64,000 nucleotides of DNA from Bog-532 sp963805255 (GTDB taxonomy: Bacteria; Actinomycetota; Actinomycetes; Streptosporangiales; Streptosporangiaceae): NCBI GenBank assembly GCA_963805255.1, contig CAWDTK010000001.1, positions 51,516-115,515 of the forward strand. The letters are read 5' to 3'. The notes below the pieces were generated by a model. The model did not search any database and was not told the DNA's origin. It saw nothing but the letters and a program-made list of their open reading frames with translations. The position numbers and the translations under genes were made by a program. Every line of letters begins with the position of its first letter. The first letter of the stretch is position 1. Shown piece after piece: positions 18,490 to 27,019 of this stretch.

Positions 18490-18719
18490 TACGCTGCCCT
18501 TCTCCTCTTCTTGGTGGTGATCGGTTCGACCAGTCCGGCCGCGATGAAGTCGCGCAGCGCGGACTCGGGGATACGCACGTGACGCCCGACCCGGACGAAG
18601 CTGATCCGCCGTTCTTCGATGAGCCGACGTGGGAAGCGTTCGGATGTGCCCAGCACTTCAGCGACCTGGGCCACAATGAGGAGCCGGTCCGTCGCGGGGT
18701 TCTCCTGGCCGCGCGTCAT
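18489..18719 (-). CDS. xis: Excisionase-type helix-turn-helix protein (Xis)
   Basis: 76 aa from ATG 18719, ending on the integrase start (4-base overlap region at 18489). Contains a MerR/Xis-like winged helix: LLIVAQVAEVLGTSERFPRR-LIEERRISFVRVGRHVRIPESA, with a basic C-terminal TKKRRRAA. In AICEs such proteins bind the att arms and direct integrase to excision. Order rep-xis-int-att is canonical. The gene itself looks intact although its integrase is not. Confidence 0.8.
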   Translation of the reverse strand: MTRGQENPATDRLLIVAQVAEVLGTSERFPRRLIEERRISFVRVGRHVRIPESALRDFIAAGLVEPITTKKRRRAA

Positions 18720-19117
18720 GCAGCCTCCCCGGTACCGAAAGATCCGGGCTTGGCTGGAGGCCTGCTCGGCGTCTGGCTTCGTTGAGTGCGGCGTGCCATT
18801 GCTGCCGGTCGGCGACGACGTGCAGGAGCCGCCGGGCGTGTTCCATGTGGTCGGGGTCGCTGGGGGTGACCGGTTCCCAGGCGTAGCGGGCCGGGTCGGT
18901 GCCCGAAATCCCGAGCGTGGCCATGAGCCAGTTCTTGCGGTCGGCGCGGTGATCGGCCAGCGTCTTACCGGACCACTTGCGGGAGACCAGGACCCGGCGG
19001 CCCGCGAGGCCGATGTGCTCGCGGCGGTGGGCTTTGCCCTTGCAGGCACCGGGGACGAGGCCGGGCCGGGGGTTCTGATCTGCCCCGAGCTTTCCGGACA
19101 GCGGATTTGTGGTTAAT

Positions 19118-20029
19118 TCACGCTGCGGACTGCCGTTCCAGGTACTCATTGCGGACTTGCTGCGGGGTCCGGTACTGAAGCCCGGAGTGCCGACGTCTGG
19201 AATTGTACCAGAATTCGATGTACCTCACAACGTCGCGGCGCGCGTGCTCGCGGGTCGGATACTGAGTGCGGTGAACACGCTCGTTCTTCAGCGCGGCGAA
19301 GAACGATTCGGCCATTGCATTATCGTAACAGATACCGGTGCGGCCGACGGACTGCCGGAGATTATGCTTCTTGAGCGTCTCCGCAAACTGCCGGGATGTG
19401 TAATTGCTGCCGCGGTCGGAGTGGAAAATCGCATTAGCGGCGAGAGGAAAATTACGGGCGGCGATCTCGATGGCCTTCTCGATGAGCGGCGTCTTGTAGT
19501 TATCGCCCGCTGCCCAGCCGATGACTTCCTTTGTATGGCAGTCGATAACCGTCGCCAGGTAAAGCCAGCCCTCCCATGCCGGAATGTAAGTGATGTCGCC
19601 GACCATTTTCTCGCCCGGCGCGGCCGCGGTGAAATCGCGTTTCACGAGGTCGGGAATGTCGTGCTCCTGGCCGTCGCCCTCGGTCAGGCTGACCCGCCAC
19701 GGCCGCGGCTGGCAGGGCTCCAGGCCCAGCTCACGCATGATGGACCGCACCAGCTCCGGCCCCGCGGGCACGCCCCAGGCCACCAGGTCCGCATGCACCC
19801 GGCGGTACCCGTATGTCTCATCCGATTCATCGAATGACTTCCGCACGATCAAAGCAAGCATCCCGCGCCTTTTCGCCGTCGCCGATTCCGGCGCGCTCCG
19901 CCATTCGTAAAACCCGGACCGCGATACCTCCATCCACCGGCACATCATCACGATCGACGGCACGTACTCATCACTCGATTCCTGGTACACCGCGTACTCC
20001 GCGTCGATGAACTCGAATTTATCGGTCAC
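19118..20029 (-). CDS. IS3-family transposase OrfB (DDE integrase core)
   Basis: 303 aa. Has the HTH_21 region (MMCRWMEVSRSGFYEWRSAP...ETYGYRRVHADL) and an rve integrase core with DITYIPAWEGWLYLATVIDC (first Asp), IFHSDRGSNYTS (second Asp) and DNAMAESFFAALKNE (Glu). Start ATG 20029 overlaps the orfA stop (ATGA), so it is expressed by coupling or as a fusion by frameshifting. Intact. Confidence 0.9.
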   Translation of the reverse strand: MTDKFEFIDAEYAVYQESSDEYVPSIVMMCRWMEVSRSGFYEWRSAPESATAKRRGMLALIVRKSFDESDETYGYRRVHADLVAWGVPAGPELVRSIMRELGLEPCQPRPWRVSLTEGDGQEHDIPDLVKRDFTAAAPGEKMVGDITYIPAWEGWLYLATVIDCHTKEVIGWAAGDNYKTPLIEKAIEIAARNFPLAANAIFHSDRGSNYTSRQFAETLKKHNLRQSVGRTGICYDNAMAESFFAALKNERVHRTQYPTREHARRDVVRYIEFWYNSRRRHSGLQYRTPQQVRNEYLERQSAA

Positions 20030-20316
20030 CGATGGTCGCGGGCGAAGTACGCCGCGGCTTTTTTCACGAACTCAAGCTCCATTTTCAGTTCCCGGGTTTC
20101 CCGCTCAAGCTCGCGCAGCCGCGCCCGCTCATTCACGGTCAGCGGCGGTTCCTCGCCGGCATGCTCACGGCGATAGGCCGCGACCCAGTTGCCGAGGGTG
20201 CCTTCGTTAATCCCGAGCTCCTTTGCCACTCTGGCTATCGGGCGCGACGTCTCGATCACCATCTTCACGGCTTCATCCTTGAATTCCGGTGAGAAGCTCT
20301 TCTTCGGCCGGGGCAA
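20026..20316 (-). CDS. IS3-family transposase OrfA (HTH_Tnp_1)
   Basis: 96 aa: MPRPKKSFSPEFKDEAVKMV, the helix-turn-helix VAKELGINEGTLGNWVAAYR, and a leucine-zipper C-terminus (RLRELERETRELKMELEFVK). Binds the IS ends and pairs with OrfB. Intact. Confidence 0.9.
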   Translation of the reverse strand: MPRPKKSFSPEFKDEAVKMVIETSRPIARVAKELGINEGTLGNWVAAYRREHAGEEPPLTVNERARLRELERETRELKMELEFVKKAAAYFARDHR

Positions 20317-20512
20317 AATACTTCACCTTTCCAGACGCCCATCCTAATGGATGGACTGTCCGGAAGCCTCGGGGCACCTCATTCTTGGGCTGGATGCCGT
20401 AGCGGAGCCAGTTGGCGCACCGCGGCGAGCACGGCTCATACCGCAGCGCGTCGGCCAGTCGTTCGATATGGGCCCGCTGGGCATCGGTGGCAGCCTGGTG
20501 GCAGTCGGCCAC

Positions 20513-20550
20513 TTGCTTGGTGAGGTATTTGTTGCTTGGTGAGGTATTTG
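20513..20550 (-). repeat. 19-bp tandem duplication inside rep
   Basis: TTGCTTGGTGAGGTATTTG twice in direct succession (20513-20531 and 20532-20550). Nineteen is not a multiple of three, so it disrupts the rep frame at the TKYLTK block. Typical of replication slippage. Confidence 0.85.
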
Positions 20551-20560
20551 GTCAGGTAAC

Positions 20561-21012
20561 CGATCAAGCGGGGCCGCTGCGCGGCGCCCGTCCGGCGCTC
20601 CCCGCGCCGGGCTCTGCCTTGGGAGGCCCGCCCGGCGCGCCATCCCGCTAGCGACCGTTCCCTGATCCAGCGGGCACACTCGTCACGCAAGCTCGTCACG
20701 CAGCTCGGCGTAGCAGGCAGCCGTCTTGCCCTCGCTCCCGATTGTCCAGCTCGCGCCCACCGCTCACGGCGTGCCTCTGGGCGTCGCGGGCGCGATCGGC
20801 TGGGCCGACCCCTGACCGGCACTCGCTCGCAAAGGTCTCGGTGCCTACGAGAAGGACAGCAGGCCAGGACTCCCCGCCGCATGCTGCACTCAGCGGTGTT
20901 CTCGCCGTTGGTGTAGTTCACAGCTCCCCTTGGGTGATGCCATGCGCATCTTTGACGGCCAATAATTGCCGGTATGCCCATGACGTCCGCTAGGGAGAAA
21001 GAAGAGGTCATC
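20561..21012. other. Degraded upstream part of rep and spacer
   Basis: No intact gene. The minus strand may hold eroded codons of the initiator's N-terminus, but no block could be aligned with confidence. Confidence 0.35.
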
Positions 21013-21717
21013 ATGAACGCAAACCCAGCGGCGAACATCGTTCTCGTGCACGGCGGTTTCGTGGACGGGTCCGGCTGGCGGCCGGTCTACGATCTGCTCA
21101 CACAGGACGGCTACCACGTGGCCGTGGTGCAGAACCCAACCTTGTCGCTGCAGGGCGACGCCGCTGCCACGCGGCTGGTCATCGACGCGCAAGACGGCCC
21201 GGTGGTGCTCGTCGGCCACTCCTACGGCGGCGCCGTGATCACCGAAGCGGGAACCGGCCAGAAGGTGGCGGCCCTGGTCTACATATGCGCGTTCGCGCCG
21301 GACAAGGACGAGTCGGTGAACACGCTCCTCGCCGGTTTCCCGGCCGACGCGCCGCAGCCGCCGATCCTGCCGCCCAAGGTCGGCTTCCTGTTCCTGGACC
21401 GGGACAAATTCCACGCATCGTTCGCCGCCGACGTGCCTGCCGACCTGGCCGCGTTCATGGCCGACTCGCAGGTCCCGTGGGGCGTGGACGCGCTCGGCGG
21501 GCCGGTCACCGACCCCGCCTGGCGGACCAGGCCGAGCTGGTACATGGTCACGATCGAGGACCGGATGATCTTCCCGGCGGCCCAGCGCACCATGTCCCAG
21601 CGGGCTGGGTCGACCGTAGTCGAGGTGGCGGCCAGTCACTCCGTTTACGTATCGCAACCGGCTACCGTGGCGGACCTCATCAAACAGGCCGCGTCCGCGG
21701 TCGCCGCGCAGCAGTAA
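21013..21717 (+). CDS. Alpha/beta hydrolase
   Basis: 234 aa, full length. N-terminal NIVLVHGGFVDGSGWRPVYD carries the oxyanion HGG motif. The nucleophile elbow is VVLVGHSYGGAVI (Ser about residue 75), a late Asp/Glu is likely in YMVTIEDRMI, and the catalytic His in VEVAASHSVYVSQP. The HGGFVDGSGW start resembles small esterases near the pyrethroid/salicylate-esterase group; the substrate is unknown. ATG 21013 follows AAGAGG. An ATG at 20974 is in frame but lacks a ribosome site. Island cargo. Confidence 0.85.
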   Translation: MNANPAANIVLVHGGFVDGSGWRPVYDLLTQDGYHVAVVQNPTLSLQGDAAATRLVIDAQDGPVVLVGHSYGGAVITEAGTGQKVAALVYICAFAPDKDESVNTLLAGFPADAPQPPILPPKVGFLFLDRDKFHASFAADVPADLAAFMADSQVPWGVDALGGPVTDPAWRTRPSWYMVTIEDRMIFPAAQRTMSQRAGSTVVEVAASHSVYVSQPATVADLIKQAASAVAAQQ

Positions 21718-21930
21718 TTGCGGCACCTGTCTCTGCGGCACAGACAACGACCAGACACCCCGGCCGTGGCTGCGGCGTCCGTTATTCCAGCCGCGGTTAT
21801 TCCAGCCGCGGTCAGGGTCGCTGGCCAGGGCCGTTTCCGCGAGATCGTGAGGGGCGGCCTCCGGGGGTCCTGAGCTTGCCACCCGGTCCTCGGCGACATA
21901 AGCGGAGAAGGTGCAAGAATCCTGGCGGGC
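21718..21930. other. Spacer with a 15-bp tandem repeat
   Basis: GTTATTCCAGCCGCG occurs twice head to tail at 21781-21810. Otherwise nothing is recognised. Confidence 0.4.
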
Positions 21931-22110
21931 TCAGATCCCGGGGATGGCGCGCTGAGTGTACGTGCCCGCCCCTTCAGCCTCAAGCGTGACTGTTACCGCA
22001 GGACAACGAGCACAGGTGGAAAGCGCTTGGTGACGGTCGAGGGTCGCGCCGATACCGCCGCAGTTGCAGGCAAGGGAGGCCTCGCAATCCGCGGGAGTGT
22101 TCTCATTGAC
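21931..22110 (-). CDS. Possible small Cys-rich protein
   Basis: About 59 residues that look protein-like: NENTPADCEASLACNCGGIG and CARCPAVTVTLEAEGAG, a CxC/CxxC pattern suiting a zinc ribbon. No good ATG or GTG is present at the 5' end, so the start is uncertain and it may be a remnant. Similar short Cys-rich proteins occur in AICEs. Confidence 0.3.
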   Translation of the reverse strand, partial: VNENTPADCEASLACNCGGIGATLDRHQALSTCARCPAVTVTLEAEGAGTYTQRAIPGI

Positions 22111-22140
22111 TCGGCTCCTGGCGCTGGGAAGACTCGGCCT

Positions 22141-22404
22141 ATGTATGCGGTCGTGTCCACCGTGGGCATCAAGGACCCGGAGGTGGCCCGCGAGGCGTTG
22201 GCGGGCCTGAGGTTGAACTTGGTGCCCAGGGCACCTGGCTTCGTCAGTGCATATTGGCTCGCACCGATAGACGGCATCGGCATGTCCGTCATCGTCTTCG
22301 AGACGAAGCAGCACGCCGAGGAGGCTGTCGGCTATCCGCTCCCGCCACTGCCGGGCGTCACGCTGCTGACGGTCGAGATCCGCGAGGTATACGCCAGCGC
22401 CTGA
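22141..22404 (+). CDS. Small dimeric alpha-beta-barrel (ABM-like) protein
   Basis: 87 aa: MYAVVSTVGIKDPEVAREAL, then FVSAYWLAPIDGIGMSVIVF and LLTVEIREVYASA. The beta-alpha-beta-beta layout and APGFVSAYW block resemble ferredoxin-like proteins of the antibiotic-biosynthesis-monooxygenase fold. No catalytic residues can be assigned. ATG 22141 gives a clean N-terminus; a longer frame upstream is not convincing. Function unknown. Confidence 0.6.
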   Translation: MYAVVSTVGIKDPEVAREALAGLRLNLVPRAPGFVSAYWLAPIDGIGMSVIVFETKQHAEEAVGYPLPPLPGVTLLTVEIREVYASA

Positions 22405-22708
22405 ACGGCCGGTCATGGGCGGCGCAGGGGCCGGGGGCCGGACGGCATACAGCACGGGAATACAGCAACGACCCCGTACAGCCACAGTCCCGGGCGGCCA
22501 CCTACGCCCATAGCTAGCTGGGACGACGGCCAAACGCCCTGCGGCGCCGCTAGTTCGGGACGAAGAGGCCGTGCCCGCTGCGTGCCCGATCGGCCGGTCA
22601 ACGCCGGGAAATTACGGTTACTCCCGGACAGCCCGATCACCGGCCCACCTGCGTACAGGCAGGCTGACCCGCTGCGCAAACCGACCTTCTTAGCAGGGGT
22701 CAATGGGA
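22405..22708. other. Spacer with an element-end signature
   Basis: No gene. Contains GCTGCGTGCCCGATCGG at 22577-22593, found also near 36632. On the reverse strand this reads like the GTQRA-type tail of AICE integrases. Possible scar of another excised or decayed element. Confidence 0.4.
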
Positions 22709-23248
22709 CTATCCGGTCACCCTGACGAGGAACAGCCACGCGTTGACCACACCGCCGGCCAGACTCGCCACGGCGGCGGGAATCAGCCAGTACAAGCCAC
22801 CACCGGCCTTCACCAGGAAGGTGATCCCAGCAACGCCAACGAGCACAGCGGTGATCGTGTTGGGGGAGAACCTTTCTATGAAACGGGCCACGACCTGATC
22901 GCTACCGTGACCGGCGCGCCGGTCCAGGATGAGCAGGGCTGCGCCCGAGACCACGGCCACAGCTAGCAATTCCGAGCCCAGGGCTGCCGCTGGCTGAGGA
23001 GCCACAAGCAAGACCGCGGCGAGCACAGAGATCATGAACAGCACAAGAGTTTCAGCGGCACGGGAGCTGAGGCTGCGCGATGCGGCCACCACGTCACCCT
23101 TGACAGAGAGCGCAACGAACAACAGGCCCGTCAACGCACCGGCAACGGCAGCAAGGGCCTCACCGAAGCCGAGCCACAGTGCGGTCGTGTATCCCACCGG
23201 ACGACCTCCCAGATCTTCGACCGGACAGACGAGTGCTGATTCAATCAA
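22709..23248 (-). CDS. Integral membrane protein of unknown function
   Basis: 179 aa with five hydrophobic segments (about residues 24-48, 65-85, 90-107, 130-148, 150-175). No charged active-site motif. A cytoplasmic loop DRRAGHGSDQVVARFIERFS lies between segments 3 and 4. The true start may be the GTG giving VGYTTALWLGFGEAL, about 17 codons in, because the first residues are not membrane-like. The family could not be named. Possibly a small transporter-like or stress membrane protein. Confidence 0.6.
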   Translation of the reverse strand: MIESALVCPVEDLGGRPVGYTTALWLGFGEALAAVAGALTGLLFVALSVKGDVVAASRSLSSRAAETLVLFMISVLAAVLLVAPQPAAALGSELLAVAVVSGAALLILDRRAGHGSDQVVARFIERFSPNTITAVLVGVAGITFLVKAGGGLYWLIPAAVASLAGGVVNAWLFLVRVTG

Positions 23249-23653
23249 CGATTTGAGTACCCTGGCGCGGGGCCAGATGAGCGGCAGCGGCGTAACGACC
23301 GTCGAGCCGTGCCCCGAGGTTCCCCCGAGTTGCCATCAAGGGCCGGTTGTCGCCGCTGACCGCACTCTCGTGAACCTGCAACAAGCACGGGGGCTTCTTG
23401 ACCCACGAGCACCGCCTCAAATGGGCTCGTAGTGCGTGGCTCGGGACCAAGGTGGAGCAGCCTAGTCGCGGGATATACGCGGGATGATCTTGCTCGGCGA
23501 GCCAGCCCCGAATGCAGGTCGTGGGCGGCCTGCACCTCGCCCAGCTCATACAGGTTGACGGCGAGCTGCGGATGGGGGAAGAGAAGGTGCCACGATCGAT
23601 CTACGCCAGCGGTGGGCGCCGCACCGTTGGCGTGCCATTCTTACTTACGTGTA
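23249..23653. other. Spacer left of the ISAzo13-type element
   Basis: About 400 bases. Short minus-strand frames here show no recognisable domain. Confidence 0.35.
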
Positions 23654-24976
23654 CTTAGGGCTCCCCGCAAAATTAAGTGGGTTTGTCCGGGATAGTTGTC
23701 TACGGTTGTGGTATGAGACAGCTGGCGGTGGATGAGGACCGGTTCGCCGGAATGCTGGCGGAGGTGCGCCCGCATCTGAATGAGCTGCAGTGGCGGCTGC
23801 TGCTGGGGGCGCAGGCGCGGTCGCTGGGCCGGGGCGGGATCAAGCGGGTGGCGGCGCTGGCCGGGGTTCACCCGGACACGGTGGGCCGCGGGGCGCGGGA
23901 ACTGGAGGCCGGGATTGAGCCGGATGACAGGGTCCGCCAGGCTGGGGCGGGGCGGCCCCGGGCGGCGGAGGCGGATCCGGCCCTGGTGCCGGCGTTGAAC
24001 CGCCTGGTGGATCCGGCCAGCCGCGGTGACCCGGAGTCGCCGCTGCGGTGGACGACCACGTTGACGGAGAAGCTGGCCGGTGAGCTGGCAGCCGCGGGCC
24101 ATCCGGTGTCGCCCGACACGGTGGGGCGGCTGCTGAAAGAGGACGGTTACAGCCTGCAGGGCAACGCCAAGACGGTGGAGGGAAAGCAGCACCCGGACCG
24201 GGACGGCCAGTTCCGGCTCATCAATGAGCTGGTGCGGGAGTTCCAGGCCGCCGGGGAGCCAGTAATCAGCGTGGACACCAAGAAAAAGGAACTGGTCGGC
24301 AACTATAAGAACGGCGGGAGGGAGTGGCATCGGCGCGGTGAGCCCGAGCGGGTGGAGGTGCACGACTTCAAGGGCGACCTGGGGCGGGCCGTCCCCTACG
24401 GCGTCTATGACATGAGCGCCAACGCTGGCTGGGTGAACGTCGGCACCGACGCGGACACCGGGGCGTTCGCCGTCGAGTCGATCCGCCGCTGGTGGCAGCA
24501 GATTGGCCAGGCCGCCTACCCGCACGCCAGCAGGCTGCTCATCACCGCCGACGCGGGCGGTTCCAATGGCAGCCGGCTGCGGCTGTGGAAGGTGGAGCTG
24601 GCCCGGCTCGCGGAAGAACTCGGCCTGGAGATCAGCGTGTCCCACTTCCCGCCGGGCACGTCGAAATGGAACCGGATCGAGCACCGGCTCTTCGCCCAGA
24701 TCTCCATGAACTGGCGCGGCAGGCCGCTGACCAGCCACGAAGTTATCGTCGAGACGATCGCCGCGACCACCACCACGACCGGGCTGAGCGTCCAGGCCGC
24801 CCTCGACACCGGCACCTACGAGAAGGGCATCAAGATCCCCGATAAGCAGATGCAGGATCTGGAGGAGCGCTCGATCAGGCGACACGCTTTCCATGGGGAA
24901 TGGAACTACTCCCTGCTGCCCGCCCCACGGCCAACACGCCCGACATCACGGAAGTAAATCTTCGGAGGGCCCTTAG
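23654..24976 (+). mobile_element. ISAzo13-family insertion sequence
   Basis: About 1.32 kb. The ends are imperfect inverted repeats: left CTTAGGGCTCCCCGCAAAAT, inverted right CTAAGGGCCCTCCGAAGATT. The right end supplies the stop codon of the neighbouring marC-like gene. No target duplication was identified. Confidence 0.75.
23713..24957 (+). CDS. ISAzo13-family transposase
   Basis: 414 aa from ATG 23713. Typical blocks: GRGGIKRVAALAGVHPDTVG, PVISVDTKKKELVGNYKNGG (first Asp), LLITADAGGSNGSRLRLWKV (second Asp), SHFPPGTSKWNRIEHRLFAQ (Glu) and ISMNWRGRPLTSHEVIVETI. Intact and full length, so possibly active. Confidence 0.92.
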   Translation: MRQLAVDEDRFAGMLAEVRPHLNELQWRLLLGAQARSLGRGGIKRVAALAGVHPDTVGRGARELEAGIEPDDRVRQAGAGRPRAAEADPALVPALNRLVDPASRGDPESPLRWTTTLTEKLAGELAAAGHPVSPDTVGRLLKEDGYSLQGNAKTVEGKQHPDRDGQFRLINELVREFQAAGEPVISVDTKKKELVGNYKNGGREWHRRGEPERVEVHDFKGDLGRAVPYGVYDMSANAGWVNVGTDADTGAFAVESIRRWWQQIGQAAYPHASRLLITADAGGSNGSRLRLWKVELARLAEELGLEISVSHFPPGTSKWNRIEHRLFAQISMNWRGRPLTSHEVIVETIAATTTTTGLSVQAALDTGTYEKGIKIPDKQMQDLEERSIRRHAFHGEWNYSLLPAPRPTRPTSRK

Positions 24977-25626
24977 TGACCGGTCGTTAGGTGGATCACA
25001 CCGACGTCGGACAGTCCGTTGAGCACTAGTTGCACTCCGAGCGCGGCCAGCAGGAAACCGAACACCTTCTCGGTGACCAGCATCCGGCTCGCGTCCAGCT
25101 TGCTGCTGACCTGCACCGCCCAGCGGAAGACTACGACGTCGAGCGCGAGCACCGCGACGAGCAAACCGACAGCGACAGCGAGCACGGCGATTGAGCTTGC
25201 CTCTGCCGACAAGGTGACCAGGACGACGATCCCGGCCGGGTTGAGCAGGTAGGGCACGGCCAGCGGGAAGACAGCGACCTGCATCGGGTCCCGGCCTTCG
25301 ACCGAGTGATCGCCGCCATTGCCGGTCTGCTGGCCGAGCACCATGGTGACCGCGATGATCAGCAGGATGATGCCGCTCGCGATGCCGAGCGCACCCGGCG
25401 AGAAGTGCAGCAGCCTGGTCAGCAAGCCACCGAGGATCAGCAGGACCGCGGCCACGGTGGCGGCGGTGGTCAACATCTTGCGCAGGACACGGCGCTTGGT
25501 GGTCTCCGGCATGTCCGCGGTCACGTCAAGGAATGGCACCAGCGCGATCTTGGGTCCGATCCCGATCAGGAGCAGCAGGAAAGTGTCGATGACGAAGGCG
25601 GCGTCTAGCGATTCGAGGTCTTTCAT
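24973..25626 (-). CDS. MarC-family integral membrane protein
   Basis: 217 aa with six membrane segments, the usual MarC topology: residues about 10-32, 50-70, 75-96, 118-138, 142-166, 188-208. The block LLLLIGIGPKIALVPFLDVT and the NPAGIVVLVT motif in the second half match the inverted-repeat halves of MarC. Despite the historic name no antibiotic-export role is proven. The stop TAA lies in the end of the ISAzo13-type element, so the last one or two residues may have been changed by the insertion. Confidence 0.82.
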   Translation of the reverse strand: MKDLESLDAAFVIDTFLLLLIGIGPKIALVPFLDVTADMPETTKRRVLRKMLTTAATVAAVLLILGGLLTRLLHFSPGALGIASGIILLIIAVTMVLGQQTGNGGDHSVEGRDPMQVAVFPLAVPYLLNPAGIVVLVTLSAEASSIAVLAVAVGLLVAVLALDVVVFRWAVQVSSKLDASRMLVTEKVFGFLLAALGVQLVLNGLSDVGVIHLTTGH

Positions 25627-25751
25627 CCCAGTTTCGTCCAGCGTGTCTGGAGATCCGTGCTGATACGGGTCGCGGCGATCGCTGGCGGCCGCCCGGACCT
25701 GCGTGAATTGCGGCCAATTCGCCGACGGTCACATGTGATGAGAACTCTAGA

Positions 25752-26936
25752 TCACCACGGTCCACCGACGGAACGGAACGCTTCAGACGCGCCAGTACGG
25801 GCCAGACTCTGCCGTGGCGCCAGGCCGACGACGGGCACGGGCTCGGCAGGCGCGGCGGGCCGAGGACCCGCACCAGCGCGCCACGGCGGGCCGACGACGC
25901 GGGCACCAGCTCGCCGCCGCACCGGTCCGAGGACGGGCACCGGTCCGAGGACGGGCACAGGGCCGACGACGGGCAGCGGCGCCAGGCCGACGATGGGCAC
26001 CAACTCGCCGCGGCAGGCTGACGACGCGGGCATCGGGCCGAGGACCGGCGCCAGGACGAGGACGCGCACCGGACCAAGGACGGGCGGCGGGCCGACGGCG
26101 GCGGGCGCACCGGGCCGAGGACGGGCACCGGCCCGAGGACCCGCGGGCCGAGGACCCGCACCAGCTCCCGGTGGCCTCACCAGCCGGGGCGGTAAGCCGA
26201 CCGGGATTTCATAGACGAGCGAGTATCGCTCGACCGGGATCACGATGTCGGCGGTCTCCACGGCACGCTCATCGGTGCGGTACGTGCGGCAGATCGTGAG
26301 CACGGTCCCGCCCGTGCGCATGTTCAGCCGGTCGGCCTCGGCGGCGAGCGCCGGGCGGGCGCTGACGACTTCCTCGGCGCTGGTGATCTGCTGGCCGATC
26401 ACAGCCATCCGCTCGACCACGCCCCGCCCGGGGTGCGGGCCCTCCTCGGGGAGCATGACGGGTGTCCCGCTGGTCAGCTCCAGCGGCTCCCAGCTCACCG
26501 AGAGCATGACCGGCTCGCCGTCCGCGGTGAACGTGTACCGGGTGCGCATAGCGGGCTCGCCGGGGCCGGCCTCCAGCCGGGCCGCGACCGCTGGCGTCAT
26601 CTCGGCGCGCTCGCTGGAGCATTCCCACGATCCGGCGCGGCCGGACGCGCCCATCTCGGCGCGGAACGGGGAACCGCCGCGGCGCGTGGTGTACCAGGCG
26701 CGGGTGAGCCGCTGCATCTCCGGCCGCTGCCGCACGTAGGACCCGGACCCGGAGCGAGTCTCGGCGAATCCCTCGGCGGCCAGGACCCGGACCGCCTCGA
26801 CGGCCACGCGGTCGGAAACGCTGTACTGCCGGGCCAGCTCATGGCGGCTGGGCAGCTTGGCACCGGGCCGGAGGGTGCCATCGAGGATGGCGCGGCGCAG
26901 GTCGTCAGCGATGCGCTGATAGGTAGGCGCGGGCAT
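25752..26936 (-). CDS. GntR-family regulator with UTRA domain and an expanded repeat tail
   Basis: 394 aa. Residues 4-70 are a GntR winged helix (YQRIADDLRRAILDGTLRPG...LARQYSVSDRVAVEAVRVLA). About residues 95-245 are a UTRA ligand domain ending PVERYSLVYEIPVGLPP, where AICE-type GntR proteins normally stop. A further 150 residues are low-complexity, built on VLGPVPVLGPV, GAGPRPA and similar units. It faces the ATPase gene at 27020, and an 18-bp perfect palindrome lies between them. KorSA-like control of transfer genes in AICEs is a reasonable role. The tail is probably a repeat expansion that removed the original stop. Confidence 0.85.
   Translation of the reverse strand: MPAPTYQRIADDLRRAILDGTLRPGAKLPSRHELARQYSVSDRVAVEAVRVLAAEGFAETRSGSGSYVRQRPEMQRLTRAWYTTRRGGSPFRAEMGASGRAGSWECSSERAEMTPAVAARLEAGPGEPAMRTRYTFTADGEPVMLSVSWEPLELTSGTPVMLPEEGPHPGRGVVERMAVIGQQITSAEEVVSARPALAAEADRLNMRTGGTVLTICRTYRTDERAVETADIVIPVERYSLVYEIPVGLPPRLVRPPGAGAGPRPAGPRAGARPRPGAPAAVGPPPVLGPVRVLVLAPVLGPMPASSACRGELVPIVGLAPLPVVGPVPVLGPVPVLGPVRRRAGARVVGPPWRAGAGPRPAAPAEPVPVVGLAPRQSLARTGASEAFRSVGGPW
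25850..26170 (+). repeat. Degenerate 15-bp repeat array in the gntR 3' end
   Basis: Plus-strand units of the type CCGAGGACGGGCACC recur, several in direct succession (25926-25965) and others scattered. They encode the VLGPVPVLGPV tail on the minus strand. The 15-bp period preserves the frame. Confidence 0.75.
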
Positions 26937-26971
26937 AGGCCCAAGCTTGACGAACTTGGGTACTCAGGTAC

Positions 26972-26989
26972 AAGCTGAGTACTCAGCTT
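26972..26989. promoter_or_regulatory. Perfect 18-bp palindrome between gntR and the ATPase gene
   Basis: AAGCTGAGTACTCAGCTT is a perfect palindrome. A further half-site, GGGTACTCAGG, lies 11 bp to the left. It sits in the 83-bp divergent gap, 35 bp from gntR and 30 bp from the other start, ideal for autoregulation by the GntR protein. Confidence 0.8.
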
Positions 26990-27019
26990 TCGCCGCTCGG
27001 TGCAATCAAGAGATTACGG

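Larger units (their letters stand above)
19081..20376 (-). mobile_element. IS3-family insertion sequence
   Basis: 1296 bp. The left end TGCCCCGAGCTTTCCGGACA matches the inverted right end TGCCCCGAGGCTTCCGGACA in 18 of 20 positions, and both begin TG as is usual in IS3. The element carries two overlapping frames (orfA, orfB). No target duplication is evident. Inserted in the rep gene. Its G+C content is lower than that of its host region. Confidence 0.88.
18658..20560 (-). pseudogene. AICE replication initiator (RepSA-like), split by an IS3 element and a 19-bp duplication
   Basis: Two pieces flank the IS3-family element. The upstream piece (20377 to about 20560) has GYLTKYLTK, the TKYLTK block typical of RepSA-type initiators, then ADALRYEPCSPRCANWLRYG-IQPKN. 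The downstream piece (18658-19080) has RPGLVPGACKGKAHRREHIG...RRVLVSRKWSGKTLADHRAD...RRLLHVVADRQQWHAALNEA. A tandem 19-bp duplication at 20513-20550 shifts the frame inside the TKYLTK region. Upstream of it only a degraded stretch remains. The 3' end overlaps xis. Non-functional for replication. Confidence 0.8.

Noticed and set aside
25657..26214. Plus-strand RTGTGPRTGTGP-repeat protein opposite gntR
   Set aside because: Antisense of the repeat tail; the conserved GntR domain fixes the coding strand.
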